Shown in pieces: positions 32,167-41,151 of a stretch of DNA of 64,000 nt. Source of the stretch: Butyricicoccus pullicaecorum. GTDB taxonomy: Bacteria; Bacillota; Clostridia; Oscillospirales; Butyricicoccaceae. The position numbers and the translations under genes were made by a program. The notes beneath the pieces were generated by a model. It was given only the letters and a program-made list of their open reading frames with translations. It did not search any database and was not told the DNA's origin. Where the stretch lies: positions 1 through 64,000 of the forward strand of contig JAFBIW010000010.1 in NCBI GenBank assembly GCA_021531865.1, given 5' to 3'. The stretch's first letter is position 1. Each line of letters opens with the position of its first letter.

Positions 32167-34454
32167 AACACCGCTATGTAGGCCGGGCCGTCCCCAAGTC
32201 GGACGCCCGCGCCCTGACGACCGGCAAGCCGGTCTATACCGACGACATCGCGCCCGCGGGCTGCCTCATTGTCAAGGTGCTTCGCTCGCCCCACGCGCAC
32301 GCCCTGATCGAAGACATCAACACCGACATCGCCAAAAAGGTGCCCGGCATCGCTTGCGTGCTGACGTGGAAGGACGTGCCCCAGCATCGCTTCACCATGG
32401 CGGGGCAGACCTTTCCCGAGCCGTCGCCCTATGACCGTCTGATCCTCGACCGCCGCGTCCGCTTTGTGGGCGACGCGGTCGCCATCGTCGCGGGCGAGAC
32501 CGAGGAAGCGGTCGACCGCGCTCTGCGCCTTGTCAAGGTCAAGTACGAGGTGCTCGAGCCGGTGCTCGATCCGCACACCGCCAAGGACAACCCGATCCTT
32601 GTGCACCCCGAATCCGACTGGGTGGCAAACTGCCCGGTCGGCGCGGACAACAAGCGCAACCTGTGCGCGTCGGGTCAGGACGGCCACGGCGATATCGAGG
32701 CGGTGCTGGCCACCTGCGACGTCGTGCTCGAGCGCACCTATCACACCAAGGCCAACCAGCAGGCGATGATGGAGACCTTCCGCACCTTCACCCAGCTCGA
32801 CGCCTACGGCCGTCTGAACGTCATTTCCTCGACCCAGGTGCCCTTCCATGTGCGCCGCATCCTGTCGATCGCGCTGGGCATCCCCAAGTCCAAGATCCGC
32901 GTGGTCAAGCCCCGTCTGGGCGGCGGCTTCGGCGCCAAGCAGACCGTTGTCACCGAGATCTACCCGGCCATCGTTACGATGAAGACCGGCCGCCCGGCTA
33001 AAATCATTTACACCCGCTACGAATCCCAGATCGCCTCCAGCCCGCGTCACGAGATGGAGGTCACCGTCCGCATCGGCGCGATGCGGGACGGCACAATCCG
33101 TGGTATCGACCTGTATACCCTGTCCAACACGGGCGCCTTCGGCGAGCACGGCCCGACGACGGTCGGCCTGTCGGGACACAAGCCCATCCCGCTGTACTCG
33201 GCCAATCAGGAGGCTTACCGCTTCCGCTATGACGTGGTCTATACCAACGTCATGTCGGCCGGCGCGTACCGGGGCTACGGCGCAACGCAGGGCACCTTTG
33301 CGGTCGAATCCATTGTGGGCGAGCTGGCCGACGTGCTCGGCATCGACCCGGTCGAACTGCGTCTGAAGAACCTGACCCGCGAGGGACAGATCATGCCCGC
33401 CTACTACGGTGAGACCGCCAACGCCTGTGCGCTCGATCGCTGCGTCACACGCGTGCGCGAGATGATCGGCTGGGACGAGAAGGTGAAGCCGCGCGTCATG
33501 CCGGACGGCAAGATTCGCGCGGTCGGCATGGCGATGGCCATGCAGGGCTCGGGCATTTCTAACGTCGACGTCGGTTCGGTCATCATCCGCCTGTCGGACG
33601 ACGGCACCTACAACATGCTGATCGGCTGCACCGATATGGGCACGGGCTGTGACACCATTCTGGCGCAGATGGCGGCCGACTGTCTGGACTGCCGGATGGA
33701 GCAGATCGCGGTCTACGCGTCCGATACCGACGTTGCGCCCTACGACTCCGGCTCCTACGCCTCGGCGACCACCTACGTTACCGGCATGGCCTGCGTGCGG
33801 GCCTGCACCGAGCTGCGCGAGAAGATCGTCCGCGCGGGCGCGAAGCACCTGCTGCTGACTCCGGACGAGGTCGAGTTTGACGGCGCGCGCGTCTATGCGC
33901 TGAGCGACGAGACCCGAGCGGTCACGCTGGCCGATATCGCCTACGGCGCGCAGTGCGGCTGCACCGAAGCACTGTCGGCTACCGTTTCGCACTCCTCGCC
34001 GGTTTCGCCCCCGCCCTTCATGGCGGGCGCGTGCGAGATCGAGGTCGATCCCGAGACCGGCCACGTCGAGCTGCTCGATTACGTCGCCGCGGTCGACTGC
34101 GGCACGCCGATCAACCCGGCGCTCGCCCGGGTGCAGACCGAGGGCGGTCTGGTGCAGGGCATCGGCATGGCGCTGTATGAGGACGTGGTTTACAGCGACA
34201 AGGGCGTTGACCTGTCCAATTCGTTCATGCAGTACAAGATCCCCAGCCGCCTCGACATCGGCAAGATTCGGGTGGTCTTTGAGTCGAGCTACGAAAAGAC
34301 CGGCCCGTTCGGCGCGAAGTCGATCGGTGAGATCGTCATCAACACACCCTCCCCGGCCATTGCGGACGCGGTCGCCCGCGCGACCGGCGTGCGCGTGCGC
34401 ACCCTGCCCATCACGGCGGAAAAGATCGTCATGGGCATGCAGGAGAAGGCATAA
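32163..34454 (+). CDS. Molybdenum hydroxylase, catalytic Mo subunit (second set)
   Basis: A 763-aa catalytic subunit: hammerhead domain from VGRAVPKSDARALTTGKPVYTDDI, then GGGFGAKQTVV, AYRGYGATQGTF and GCTDMGTGCDTIL of the Mo-pterin domain. The C-terminal catalytic Glu is in GAKSIGEIVINTP rather than the GEPP of the first set, nearer to the selenium-type enzymes. Substrate is likely a purine or another N-heterocycle but cannot be fixed. Start chosen at ATG 32163 after ggaagga. Confidence 0.9.
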   Translation: MKHRYVGRAVPKSDARALTTGKPVYTDDIAPAGCLIVKVLRSPHAHALIEDINTDIAKKVPGIACVLTWKDVPQHRFTMAGQTFPEPSPYDRLILDRRVRFVGDAVAIVAGETEEAVDRALRLVKVKYEVLEPVLDPHTAKDNPILVHPESDWVANCPVGADNKRNLCASGQDGHGDIEAVLATCDVVLERTYHTKANQQAMMETFRTFTQLDAYGRLNVISSTQVPFHVRRILSIALGIPKSKIRVVKPRLGGGFGAKQTVVTEIYPAIVTMKTGRPAKIIYTRYESQIASSPRHEMEVTVRIGAMRDGTIRGIDLYTLSNTGAFGEHGPTTVGLSGHKPIPLYSANQEAYRFRYDVVYTNVMSAGAYRGYGATQGTFAVESIVGELADVLGIDPVELRLKNLTREGQIMPAYYGETANACALDRCVTRVREMIGWDEKVKPRVMPDGKIRAVGMAMAMQGSGISNVDVGSVIIRLSDDGTYNMLIGCTDMGTGCDTILAQMAADCLDCRMEQIAVYASDTDVAPYDSGSYASATTYVTGMACVRACTELREKIVRAGAKHLLLTPDEVEFDGARVYALSDETRAVTLADIAYGAQCGCTEALSATVSHSSPVSPPPFMAGACEIEVDPETGHVELLDYVAAVDCGTPINPALARVQTEGGLVQGIGMALYEDVVYSDKGVDLSNSFMQYKIPSRLDIGKIRVVFESSYEKTGPFGAKSIGEIVINTPSPAIADAVARATGVRVRTLPITAEKIVMGMQEKA

Positions 34455-34466
34455 AGCAAAAGAAAG

Positions 34467-34502
34467 ACCCGCTTTCCATCACGGAAAGCGGGTTGTTTTT
34501 TC
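34467..34502 (+). terminator. Terminator of the second molybdenum-hydroxylase operon
   Basis: Stem acccgctttcc / ggaaagcgggt with loop atcac, then tgtttttt. Confidence 0.9.
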
Positions 34503-34556
34503 GGGCATCACCGCATCATTCGGCAAGTGCCGCAGACGCAATGGTGCGGCATTGCC

Positions 34557-35129
34557 TTAGCTGCCGTTCCAAAGCTCGATCCGGCTGCCGTGCACCAGAT
34601 AGGCGCGGTCGGCCAGACGCATCATGGGCAGATCGTGCAGGGAATCGGAGTAAAAGGCGTCGACCGACTCGTTCGGGTAGGCGTCCCGGAAGATTCTGAC
34701 CTTATTTTCGGCGAAGCACAGCGATTTGACCGTGCCGGTGTCGAGGTCGATCCGGGTGCCCAGATAGCGGTGCACGCCCAGACGGCGGCAGATCTCGCAC
34801 AGCAGCAGCTCGGGACTGCCCGAGAGGATCAGGTCGTCGGGCTTCTGCTGGAGCCGGTAAAAGGGCTTGATGCGGTCCTCGTGGCTGTCCCAGAACGCGT
34901 TCACCAGTTCATCCACGTCGCCGACCTCGCTGAGAAAGGCGCGCAGCACGTGTTCGCCCCAGTGGATGATCTCGTCGGCGGTCGTGCGGCATTGCTTGTA
35001 GCGCAGCAGCTTCCAGAACACGATCGGAAGGAAGCGGACGAGGGAGGGCTTCCGGCGCAGACAGAACCGGAAGAAATCAATCGAGCTTTCGCCGCGATAG
35101 ATGGTATTGTCAAAGTCGTAGACCGTCAT
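34557..35129 (-). CDS. HAD-superfamily phosphatase (HAD-IB type)
   Basis: A 190-aa phosphatase. Motif I is VYDFDNTIY with nucleophile Asp5 and Asp7; motif II is LSGSPELLL; motif III is the Lys in the KVRIF region with YSDSLHDLPMM providing the metal Asp. An insert cap of hydrophobic and basic residues (about 25-60) is typical of IB members acting on phospholipid head groups or serine phosphate. ATG 35129 has ggagg 10 bases upstream. It is divergent from the tRNA-Leu gene. Confidence 0.85.
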   Translation of the reverse strand: MTVYDFDNTIYRGESSIDFFRFCLRRKPSLVRFLPIVFWKLLRYKQCRTTADEIIHWGEHVLRAFLSEVGDVDELVNAFWDSHEDRIKPFYRLQQKPDDLILSGSPELLLCEICRRLGVHRYLGTRIDLDTGTVKSLCFAENKVRIFRDAYPNESVDAFYSDSLHDLPMMRLADRAYLVHGSRIELWNGS

Positions 35130-35230
35130 AGCGGCAAAGCCTCCGTGCAGACCCGACCGTTCGGTCGGGAGGATATGTTGCATTATAGCACGAAATGAGA
35201 CAAACGTAAACCGTTTTCCCGCGGAACGTC

Positions 35231-35259
35231 TGGACAAATGCGGAGAAATACGGTATACT
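35231..35259 (+). promoter_or_regulatory. Promoter of tRNA-Leu
   Basis: TGGACA (35231-35236), 17-bp spacer, TATACT (35254-35259), 11 bases before the mature tRNA. Confidence 0.75.
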
Positions 35260-35270
35260 GAACCTGTTAC

Positions 35271-35355
35271 GCGGATATGGCGGAATTGGCAGACGCGCAG
35301 GATTTAGGTTCCTGTGCCGCAAGGCGTGTGGGTTCGACCCCCACTATCCGCACCA
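35271..35355 (+). tRNA. tRNA-Leu (anticodon UAG)
   Basis: Acceptor GCGGATA / TATCCGC with encoded ACCA. D-arm region GGCGGAATTGGCAGACGC is typical of leucine tRNAs. Anticodon arm CAGGA-TTTAGGT-TCCTG gives TAG. A long variable arm (TGCCGCAAGGCG) confirms a class II tRNA. Total 85 nt including CCA. Confidence 0.96.
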
Positions 35356-35427
35356 AAGGCGGCAGGTTCCGGGGCAGGAAGCTGCCGCCTGCTTTTTTTG
35401 CGGCGGCGCGGACGGGAGGAAAGAACG

Positions 35428-36255
35428 ATGCAATATGTATATCTGCTGCGGTGCGCGGACGGCACCTATTACACGGGCTGGACGAACGACCTGACCCGTC
35501 GGCTGGCGGCGCACAACAGCGGCCGGGGCGCGAAATACACCCGGGGACGCGGGCCGGTGACGCTCGCGTTCAGCGAGGTCTTTGCCGACAAAGGCGAGGC
35601 GCTGGGCTACGAGGCTGCGCTCAAGAAGCTCAGCCGGGAGCAGAAGCTGGGACTCATCGCCTCGCAGAATACGCCGGACGCCGAATATCTCGAAATTTAC
35701 GACGCGGACGGCCGTCCCTGCGGCGCGCGGCCGCGCGCCGTCGTGCACCGGCAGGGTCTGCGCCACGCCGTCGTGCACCTGTGGGCGCTCGAAACGCGGG
35801 CGGGCGTGCCCGGCTTCTGGCTCCAGCGGCGCGCGCTCGACCGGCCGCTGTTCCCGGGAAAGTACGATCTGGCCGCGACCGGCCACATCGGGGCGGGGGA
35901 AGCGCCCGAGACCGCCATCCTGCGCGAAGCGTCCGAGGAATGCGGGCTGACGCTCGCGCCCGGGGACGCCGTGCCCGCGCCCGAGGCCTTTTCGCAGCGG
36001 TACGACCGCTCGGACGGCGGCTTTGACGACGAGCTGGCGCATATTTTCCGGTACGACTGCCCGCCCGGCACGGTGTTCCGTCCCGGCCCCGAGGTCATCG
36101 GGATGCACTGGGTGCGCGCGGCCGATTTTGCCCGGGTCATGGACGGTACGGCGGACACGCTCCCGCTGGACGACGGCACGGTCATCGGCGCGGACGCGCT
36201 GAGCTGCCGCCACGCCGGGGAATGGGCATACATAAAAACTGTGCTGCATATATGA
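35428..36255 (+). CDS. GIY-YIG nuclease domain fused to a Nudix hydrolase domain
   Basis: A 275-aa two-domain protein. Residues 1-80 are a GIY-YIG domain of the small UPF0213/YhbQ type (YVYLLRCADGTYYTGWTNDL, then the conserved Arg and Glu). From about residue 90 on is a Nudix domain of the isopentenyl-diphosphate isomerase/YfcD-like kind, with the Nudix box GHIGAGEAPETAILREASEE near residues 152-171. The two are normally separate genes. ATG 35428 has the RBS gggaggaaag. The gene directly follows the tRNA-Leu. Confidence 0.87.
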   Translation: MQYVYLLRCADGTYYTGWTNDLTRRLAAHNSGRGAKYTRGRGPVTLAFSEVFADKGEALGYEAALKKLSREQKLGLIASQNTPDAEYLEIYDADGRPCGARPRAVVHRQGLRHAVVHLWALETRAGVPGFWLQRRALDRPLFPGKYDLAATGHIGAGEAPETAILREASEECGLTLAPGDAVPAPEAFSQRYDRSDGGFDDELAHIFRYDCPPGTVFRPGPEVIGMHWVRAADFARVMDGTADTLPLDDGTVIGADALSCRHAGEWAYIKTVLHI

Positions 36256-36292
36256 AAAACGCCTGTTTGGTCAAACCAAACAGGCGTTTTTT
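36255..36292. terminator. Bidirectional terminator
   Basis: Stem aaaaacgcctgtttgg / ccaaacaggcgttttt with loop tcaaa, between the fusion gene and the convergent secG operon. Confidence 0.93.
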
Positions 36293-36300
36293 GTGTTTGC

Positions 36301-36531
36301 TTATCGCAGGGTCGCGCCGGTCGCCAGCGCGGCGACCAGAAAAACGCCCGCGCAGACCGCGCAGAACACGGCGCGGCGGCGGCATTTCCGTGCGGCGGGC
36401 GATTCCTCACCCAACTGGGCGGATTCGCTTTTCGGCCCGGTCAGTGATCCGTAGCGGAACTGAAAGAAAGCCGTCAGCGCGGCGCATACTAAGAATGCGG
36501 CGAACAGGAGAGCCAGCAGTGTGGTCGCCAT
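36301..36531 (-). CDS. Small two-helix membrane protein, 76 aa
   Basis: Hydrophobic segments at about residues 3-24 and 53-72 flank a polar loop (GSLTGPKSESAQLGEESPAARKCRRR is split here only by description). Both ends probably lie on the same side of the membrane. Its start overlaps the secG stop (TGATG), so it is coupled to secG. The family is not recognised. It could assist the translocon or simply ride along. Confidence 0.65.
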   Translation of the reverse strand: MATTLLALLFAAFLVCAALTAFFQFRYGSLTGPKSESAQLGEESPAARKCRRRAVFCAVCAGVFLVAALATGATLR

Positions 36532-36767
36532 CAGATGCAGTTCATGACGACCGCGAGGACGACGAAGACAATGCCGACAACGGTGGTCAGGCGGGCGAGG
36601 GTGTGCTGCATGCTGCCGGCCTTGGACGCGCCGAAGAAGGTGTCCGCGCCGCCGGCAATCGAGCCGGACAGACCCTGACGCGCGCCCTGCTGGAGCAGAA
36701 CGACGACGGTCAGGAATACGCATGCGATGACCTCGATGATGGACAGGATCAGTTTAACGGTACCCAT
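36531..36767 (-). CDS. secG: Preprotein translocase subunit SecG
   Basis: A 78-aa protein with two membrane helices, MGTVKLILSIIEVIACVFLT and the second from about residue 55. The conserved LLQQGARQGLSGSIAGGADTFFG loop is split between them. SecG helps SecYE/SecA move proteins across the membrane. I start at ATG 36767, which has RBS cggagga; the frame is open further upstream. It is followed by the 76-aa membrane protein on the same transcript. Confidence 0.93.
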   Translation of the reverse strand: MGTVKLILSIIEVIACVFLTVVVLLQQGARQGLSGSIAGGADTFFGASKAGSMQHTLARLTTVVGIVFVVLAVVMNCI

Positions 36768-36913
36768 TTGAATTCCTCCGAAAAAATTATGATCAGAATC
36801 GTTTTTTGTATCCCAGCGTAGAAATCCCGCGAAGGGACGCATGTGCATATTTAGCATGATAGCACAAAAATCGGGTTTTGACAAGGGGATACCGGACGAA
36901 AAACCGGGGAAAA

Positions 36914-37420
36914 TCAGCGCAGCAGCTCAGCCAGCGGCTTGCCCATGCGGTTGACCGTGGTTTTTCCGCTTCCGGCCTCGACCGCGCACAGGCGGATGGA
37001 CGACCAGCCAAACTGGGGCTTTTTGTAGTTGATCTCGCTCGACAGGCGGCGCAGGCGGCGCAGCGCACGGGGCGAGGCGGCGCCGTAGACGAGGTAGAAG
37101 CTGATGAGGGTGAACTGGTGGGCGGCGTCCGGGCAGACGAGCTCGTCCTGACAGCGGCGGGCGAAGGCCCACCAGTCGTCGAGCGCTTCGTCGGTCAGGT
37201 CGGGCACGGCGAAGAGCATGCGGTGCTCGTGGCTGTGGGTGACCGCGCCGCCCATCGAGAGCAGACCCATGAATTTCGCCTCGGCGGCCTCGTCGAACCA
37301 GGCGTGCAGGGCGCAGACCCGGCCGCAGACCGGGATGTTCTGCTCGGTGTGGAAGGGGGCGGTCAGGCCGGCGGCCAGCCGGTCGCGCAGGGCGACGAGC
37401 GCGGCGGAATAATCCTCCAT
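36914..37420 (-). CDS. Hypothetical protein, 168 aa
   Basis: A soluble protein with no domain I recognise. It contains VCALHAWFDEAAEAKFMGLLS (about residues 35-55), a His-rich TSHEH-like element (VTHSHEHRML) and a basic C-terminal SSIRLCAVEAGSGKTTVNRMG. The latter resembles a P-loop only superficially: GSGKT is present but lies near the C-terminus without the surrounding fold. It starts 13 bp after the nucleotidyltransferase gene and is probably co-transcribed. Confidence 0.65.
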   Translation of the reverse strand: MEDYSAALVALRDRLAAGLTAPFHTEQNIPVCGRVCALHAWFDEAAEAKFMGLLSMGGAVTHSHEHRMLFAVPDLTDEALDDWWAFARRCQDELVCPDAAHQFTLISFYLVYGAASPRALRRLRRLSSEINYKKPQFGWSSIRLCAVEAGSGKTTVNRMGKPLAELLR

Positions 37421-37433
37421 GGCGACTCCCTGC

Positions 37434-38342
37434 TTACAGGTCGGCCGGATAGATCCCGGCCTCGGTCATGGCGCGCAGGGCGGCCTGCACGGTGGGCTTG
37501 TCCTCCTGATAGGTCACGCCGAACCACTTCGCGTCGGTCGTGAGCACCTTGGCCGTCGCGCGGCCGGTCGTGATGAGCGCGTCCACCGCCGAGGGCAGAT
37601 AAAATTCGGCCTTCATTGGGTCGGTCTGCAGCTTGTGCGCGAAGAAGTCATGCAGGCCATCGGTCAGGGTGGCGAGGAAGGAAGGGGTGAAGCCCCAGAG
37701 GTTCATCGAGACCGGCGTTTCGGGCGCGATCACGCCGCCCTCGCCGTCGGTGAAGCGGATGACGCCGTCCGGGTCGCGGGCGATCCTGGTGCGCTCGACG
37801 ATATCGGCCAGGAAGCCGTTTTCATCAGCCGTGCACACGCCGCGCGAGACCGTGCCGTTTTCGGTCAGGGTGTTCTGCGCCTGATAGCCGACCATGCAGT
37901 AGCGGTACTTGTCGTCGTCCTGCACATGCGCGAGGAAGTTGAACATTTTTGCAAAGGCGTCCGTGCCGTAGAAATCGTCCGCGTTGATGACGGCGAAAGG
38001 CGCGTCCACCAGCCCGGAGACACACCAGACGGCGTGTCCGGTGCCCAGCGGCTTTGTGCGTCCTTCGGGCGCGGTCAGACCGTCCGGCAGAGCGGTCAGG
38101 GTCTGGAAGGCGTAATCGACCTGCATGAAGCGGCGGGCCTTGCGGCCGATGGCCTCCTCAAAGGTGTCCTGCAGCTCGGGTTTGATGATGAAAACCACCC
38201 GGCGGAAGCCCGCGCGCCACGCGTCGTAAATCGAATAGTCGAGGATGATCTGGCCGCCCGGGCCGAGCGGGTCAATCTGCTTGAGACCGCCGTAGCGGGA
38301 GCCCAAACCGGCCGCCATAACGACTAAAACGGGTTGATTCAT
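37434..38342 (-). CDS. Sugar-phosphate nucleotidyltransferase-like protein
   Basis: A 302-aa protein beginning VLVVMAAGLGSRYGGLKQID, the NTP-binding signature of the nucleotidyl transferase family that includes UDP-glucose pyrophosphorylase. PLGTGHAVWC and VINADDFYGTDAF provide the metal Asp and uridine-like contacts. It resembles the GalU-like group in Clostridia with unknown sugar. ATG 38342 has RBS aaagggga. It heads a two-gene transcript with the 168-aa orphan. Confidence 0.85.
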   Translation of the reverse strand: MNQPVLVVMAAGLGSRYGGLKQIDPLGPGGQIILDYSIYDAWRAGFRRVVFIIKPELQDTFEEAIGRKARRFMQVDYAFQTLTALPDGLTAPEGRTKPLGTGHAVWCVSGLVDAPFAVINADDFYGTDAFAKMFNFLAHVQDDDKYRYCMVGYQAQNTLTENGTVSRGVCTADENGFLADIVERTRIARDPDGVIRFTDGEGGVIAPETPVSMNLWGFTPSFLATLTDGLHDFFAHKLQTDPMKAEFYLPSAVDALITTGRATAKVLTTDAKWFGVTYQEDKPTVQAALRAMTEAGIYPADL

Positions 38343-38532
38343 GGTGAGAAGTTCCCCTTTCTGAAATCGTAAATCCAAAATATCATCAGAACTTGACATT
38401 ATTATAACCGACGCCGGGCAAGGTGACAAGAGTGGTAACGGCAAAATTCACGAATTGCGGGCGGACAGGAAGGATATTTTTCATCAAGACGGAAAATTTG
38501 AATTTTTCGCTGCGTCTTTGGAAGGAAGTCCG

Positions 38533-38561
38533 TTGCAAAGCCAGGGGGGAAATGCTAAAAT
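38533..38561 (+). promoter_or_regulatory. Promoter of pyk
   Basis: TTGCAA (38533-38538), 17-bp spacer, TGC-TAAAAT (-10 at 38556-38561). Confidence 0.7.
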
Positions 38562-38627
38562 ATTCACAGCTAGAAAAACACATTACGCGAAAGCGTCTGT
38601 TGATTCGCAAGTGAGGTAGATTGCATT

Positions 38628-40097
38628 ATGATGCGTAGAACTAAGATTATTTGCACGCTCGGTCCGGCCACCGACAACAAAGAGGTGCTCAAGGACATGA
38701 TCCGTGAGGGTATGAACGTCGCCCGTATGAACTTCAGCCACGGCTCTCACGAGGAGCATAAGGCACGTATGGATATGGTCAAGGCGTGCCGTGCCGAGGT
38801 CGGCATGCCGGTCGGTATCATGCTGGACACCAAGGGTCCTGAGATCCGCACCAAGACCTATAAAAACGGTAAGATCGAGATTCAGGACGGTCAGCTCTTC
38901 ACCCTGACCACCCGCGACGTCGAGGGCGATGAGAGCATCGTCTCCATCACCTATGAGGGCCTGCCGGACGACGTTTCGGTCGGCACCCGCATCCTGATCG
39001 ACGACGGCCTGATCGCGTTTGAGGTGCTCGAGGTCAAGGACGGCACCGATATCGTCTGCAAGGCGCTCAACGGCGGCCCGCTGTCCAACCGCAAGTCGAT
39101 CAACGTCCCCGGCATCAAGCTGAACATGCCCTTCGTCTCCGAGAAGGACCGCGCCGACATCATCTTCGGTCTGGAGCAGGGCATCGACTTCATTGCCGCT
39201 TCCTTCACCCGCAACCGTCAGGACATTCTGGACATCAAGTCCATCCTGAAGGAGTACGGCCAGGAGGACGTGCAGATCATCGCCAAGATCGAGAACATGG
39301 AGGGTGTTGAGAACATCCGCGACATCCTCGAGGAGTGCGCCGGCCTGATGGTCGCGCGCGGCGACCTCGGCGTCGAGGTTCCGTTCTACGAGCTGCCCGA
39401 GATTCAGAAGTACCTGATCAAGACCGCTATTTCGGCCGGCAAGCGGGTCATCACCGCCACCCAGATGCTCGACTCGATGTCCAAGAACCCGCGCGCGACC
39501 CGCGCCGAGGTATCTGACGTCGCCAACGCCGTATTCGACGGCACCTCGGCCATTATGCTGTCGGGCGAGACCTCGGTCGGTAAGTATCCGGTCGACACCG
39601 TCAAGACCATGGCGCTCATCGCCGTCAACGCCGAGGCCAAGATCCACTATGACCGCCGCCGCGTTACCCGCGACGAGTTCAAGGAGATGGAGGTGAAGGG
39701 CGAGCGCAAGACCAACGCGATCGCGCACGCGACCTGCACCACCTCGGCCGATCTGGGCGCGAAGTGCATCGTCGCCGTCACCCAGTCCGGCTCGACCGCT
39801 TACGCCGTATCCTCCTTCCGCCCGGGCACGCTGATCGTCGGCGCGACCGAGAATGAGAAGGTTTACCACCGCATGAGCATGTCCTGGGGCGTCATCCCGG
39901 CCATGATCAAGCATGCAAGCTCGGGCACCGAGCTGTACACCCAGGCCGTACGCGCCGCTGTCACCGCCTGCGGCGTTCAGGTGGGTGACATCATCACCTG
40001 CACCGCCGGTATGCCGGTCGGCCGCGTCTCTTACACCAACACCCTCCGCGTCATCGAGGTCACGCAGGCCTACATTAACATGGCCTTTGAGGACTGA
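38628..40097 (+). CDS. pyk: Pyruvate kinase
   Basis: A 489-aa glycolytic enzyme converting phosphoenolpyruvate and ADP to pyruvate and ATP. MRRTKIICTLGPAT, the catalytic-lysine region KIENMEGVENI, GDLGVEVPF and AVFDGTSAIMLSGETSVGKYP are all present. The C-terminal regulatory domain is complete and there is no extra PEP-utilising domain. Start ATG 38628 (or 38631) after gtgaggt. The stop overlaps the start of the LCP gene (TGATG), an unusual coupling of glycolysis with an envelope gene. Confidence 0.96.
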   Translation: MMRRTKIICTLGPATDNKEVLKDMIREGMNVARMNFSHGSHEEHKARMDMVKACRAEVGMPVGIMLDTKGPEIRTKTYKNGKIEIQDGQLFTLTTRDVEGDESIVSITYEGLPDDVSVGTRILIDDGLIAFEVLEVKDGTDIVCKALNGGPLSNRKSINVPGIKLNMPFVSEKDRADIIFGLEQGIDFIAASFTRNRQDILDIKSILKEYGQEDVQIIAKIENMEGVENIRDILEECAGLMVARGDLGVEVPFYELPEIQKYLIKTAISAGKRVITATQMLDSMSKNPRATRAEVSDVANAVFDGTSAIMLSGETSVGKYPVDTVKTMALIAVNAEAKIHYDRRRVTRDEFKEMEVKGERKTNAIAHATCTTSADLGAKCIVAVTQSGSTAYAVSSFRPGTLIVGATENEKVYHRMSMSWGVIPAMIKHASSGTELYTQAVRAAVTACGVQVGDIITCTAGMPVGRVSYTNTLRVIEVTQAYINMAFED

Positions 40098-41071
40098 TGC
40101 GTCCGCGGCGACTGATGCGCCTTGTCCGGCGCTGGCTCCTGCTCCTCGCCGTGCTCGCGCTGCTCGTGGGCGGTGCGCTGTTCGCCCTTGACCACGTCGG
40201 CTTCGGCTATGACCGGGACACCGCGTCGCTGGACGGCGCCGAGCTGGGCGTGCAGGTCAAGCCGGACGCCGGGGTGACCAACATCGCCCTGTTCGGCGTC
40301 GACGCAGAGAATGACGGTGCGCGCCGCGCCGACTGCATCATGGTGCTCTCGGTCGACGGCCGGGCGGGCAGGCTCAAGCTGGTCTCCCTCATGCGCGACT
40401 CCCGGGTGGAGGTCGCCGGACACGGCGAGACCAAGCTCAACCACGCCTACAGCTACGGCGGTCCGGCGCTCATGATCCGTACGATCAACGAGACCTTTGA
40501 CCTCGACATTGAGCACTATGCGCAGGTCGATTTCTCCCAGATGGCCAACCTCATCGGCGCGCTGGGCGGCGTTACGATCGACGTCAAGGAAAACGAGATC
40601 AAGGAGCTTAATAAGTTCATCGGCGAATACTGCCGCGCTGCAGGTGCGGAAGAATGTCCGGTCGAGCAGGCCGGGCCGCAGCTTCTGAACGGGATTCAGG
40701 CGATGAGCTATGGCCGCATCCGCAAGGGCGGCACGGGCGACGACTGGGGTCGCGTCGAGCGGCAGTCGGTGATTCTGGAGGCCATGTTCGACCGGGTCAA
40801 GTCCCTGTCGGCGGGTGAGCTGGTGCGCCGCGCACCCAGCCTGCTCAAATACGTCACGACCGACCTGTCCCTGCGGCGGATCGCGTCGCTGGCGCTCGGC
40901 GCCTTCCGGAACGGCACGCCCTCGATCGAGCACGCGCGCATCCCGGCCGACGGGATGTGGGATTATGGCGGCAGCCACAATCAGTACATCGTATTCGACC
41001 TCGATCAGGCGGCGGACATGCTGCATGCCTACCTGTATGAGGATGTACCGCTGACCAAACCGGCCGCGTGA
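40097..41071 (+). CDS. LytR-CpsA-Psr (LCP) family protein
   Basis: A 324-aa membrane-anchored protein. The basic N-terminus and a helix at about residues 13-30 form the anchor; the LCP domain follows with NIALFGVDAENDGARRADCIMV, SLMRDSRVEV and TKLNHAYSYGG, containing the Arg/Asp residues that bind polyprenyl pyrophosphate. LCP enzymes attach teichoic acid or polysaccharide to peptidoglycan. The start overlaps the pyk stop by one base. Specific polymer unknown. Confidence 0.92.
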   Translation: MRPRRLMRLVRRWLLLLAVLALLVGGALFALDHVGFGYDRDTASLDGAELGVQVKPDAGVTNIALFGVDAENDGARRADCIMVLSVDGRAGRLKLVSLMRDSRVEVAGHGETKLNHAYSYGGPALMIRTINETFDLDIEHYAQVDFSQMANLIGALGGVTIDVKENEIKELNKFIGEYCRAAGAEECPVEQAGPQLLNGIQAMSYGRIRKGGTGDDWGRVERQSVILEAMFDRVKSLSAGELVRRAPSLLKYVTTDLSLRRIASLALGAFRNGTPSIEHARIPADGMWDYGGSHNQYIVFDLDQAADMLHAYLYEDVPLTKPAA

Positions 41072-41088
41072 GGATTTTTACGCAAAAA

Positions 41089-41124
41089 CAAAACCCGTTC
41101 CCCCTTGGGGGAACGGGTTTTTTT
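41089..41124. terminator. Bidirectional terminator
   Basis: Stem aaacccgttcccc / ggggaacgggttt with A and T runs, ending the pyk-LCP transcript and the convergent HTH gene. Confidence 0.93.
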
Positions 41125-41151
41125 GCGTAGTTACTCCCGGGAAACGGCGGC

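Noticed and set aside
36914-37420. P-loop NTPase call for the 168-aa protein based on GSGKT
   Set aside because: The motif lies near the C-terminus with no preceding beta strand or Walker B; it is likely chance.
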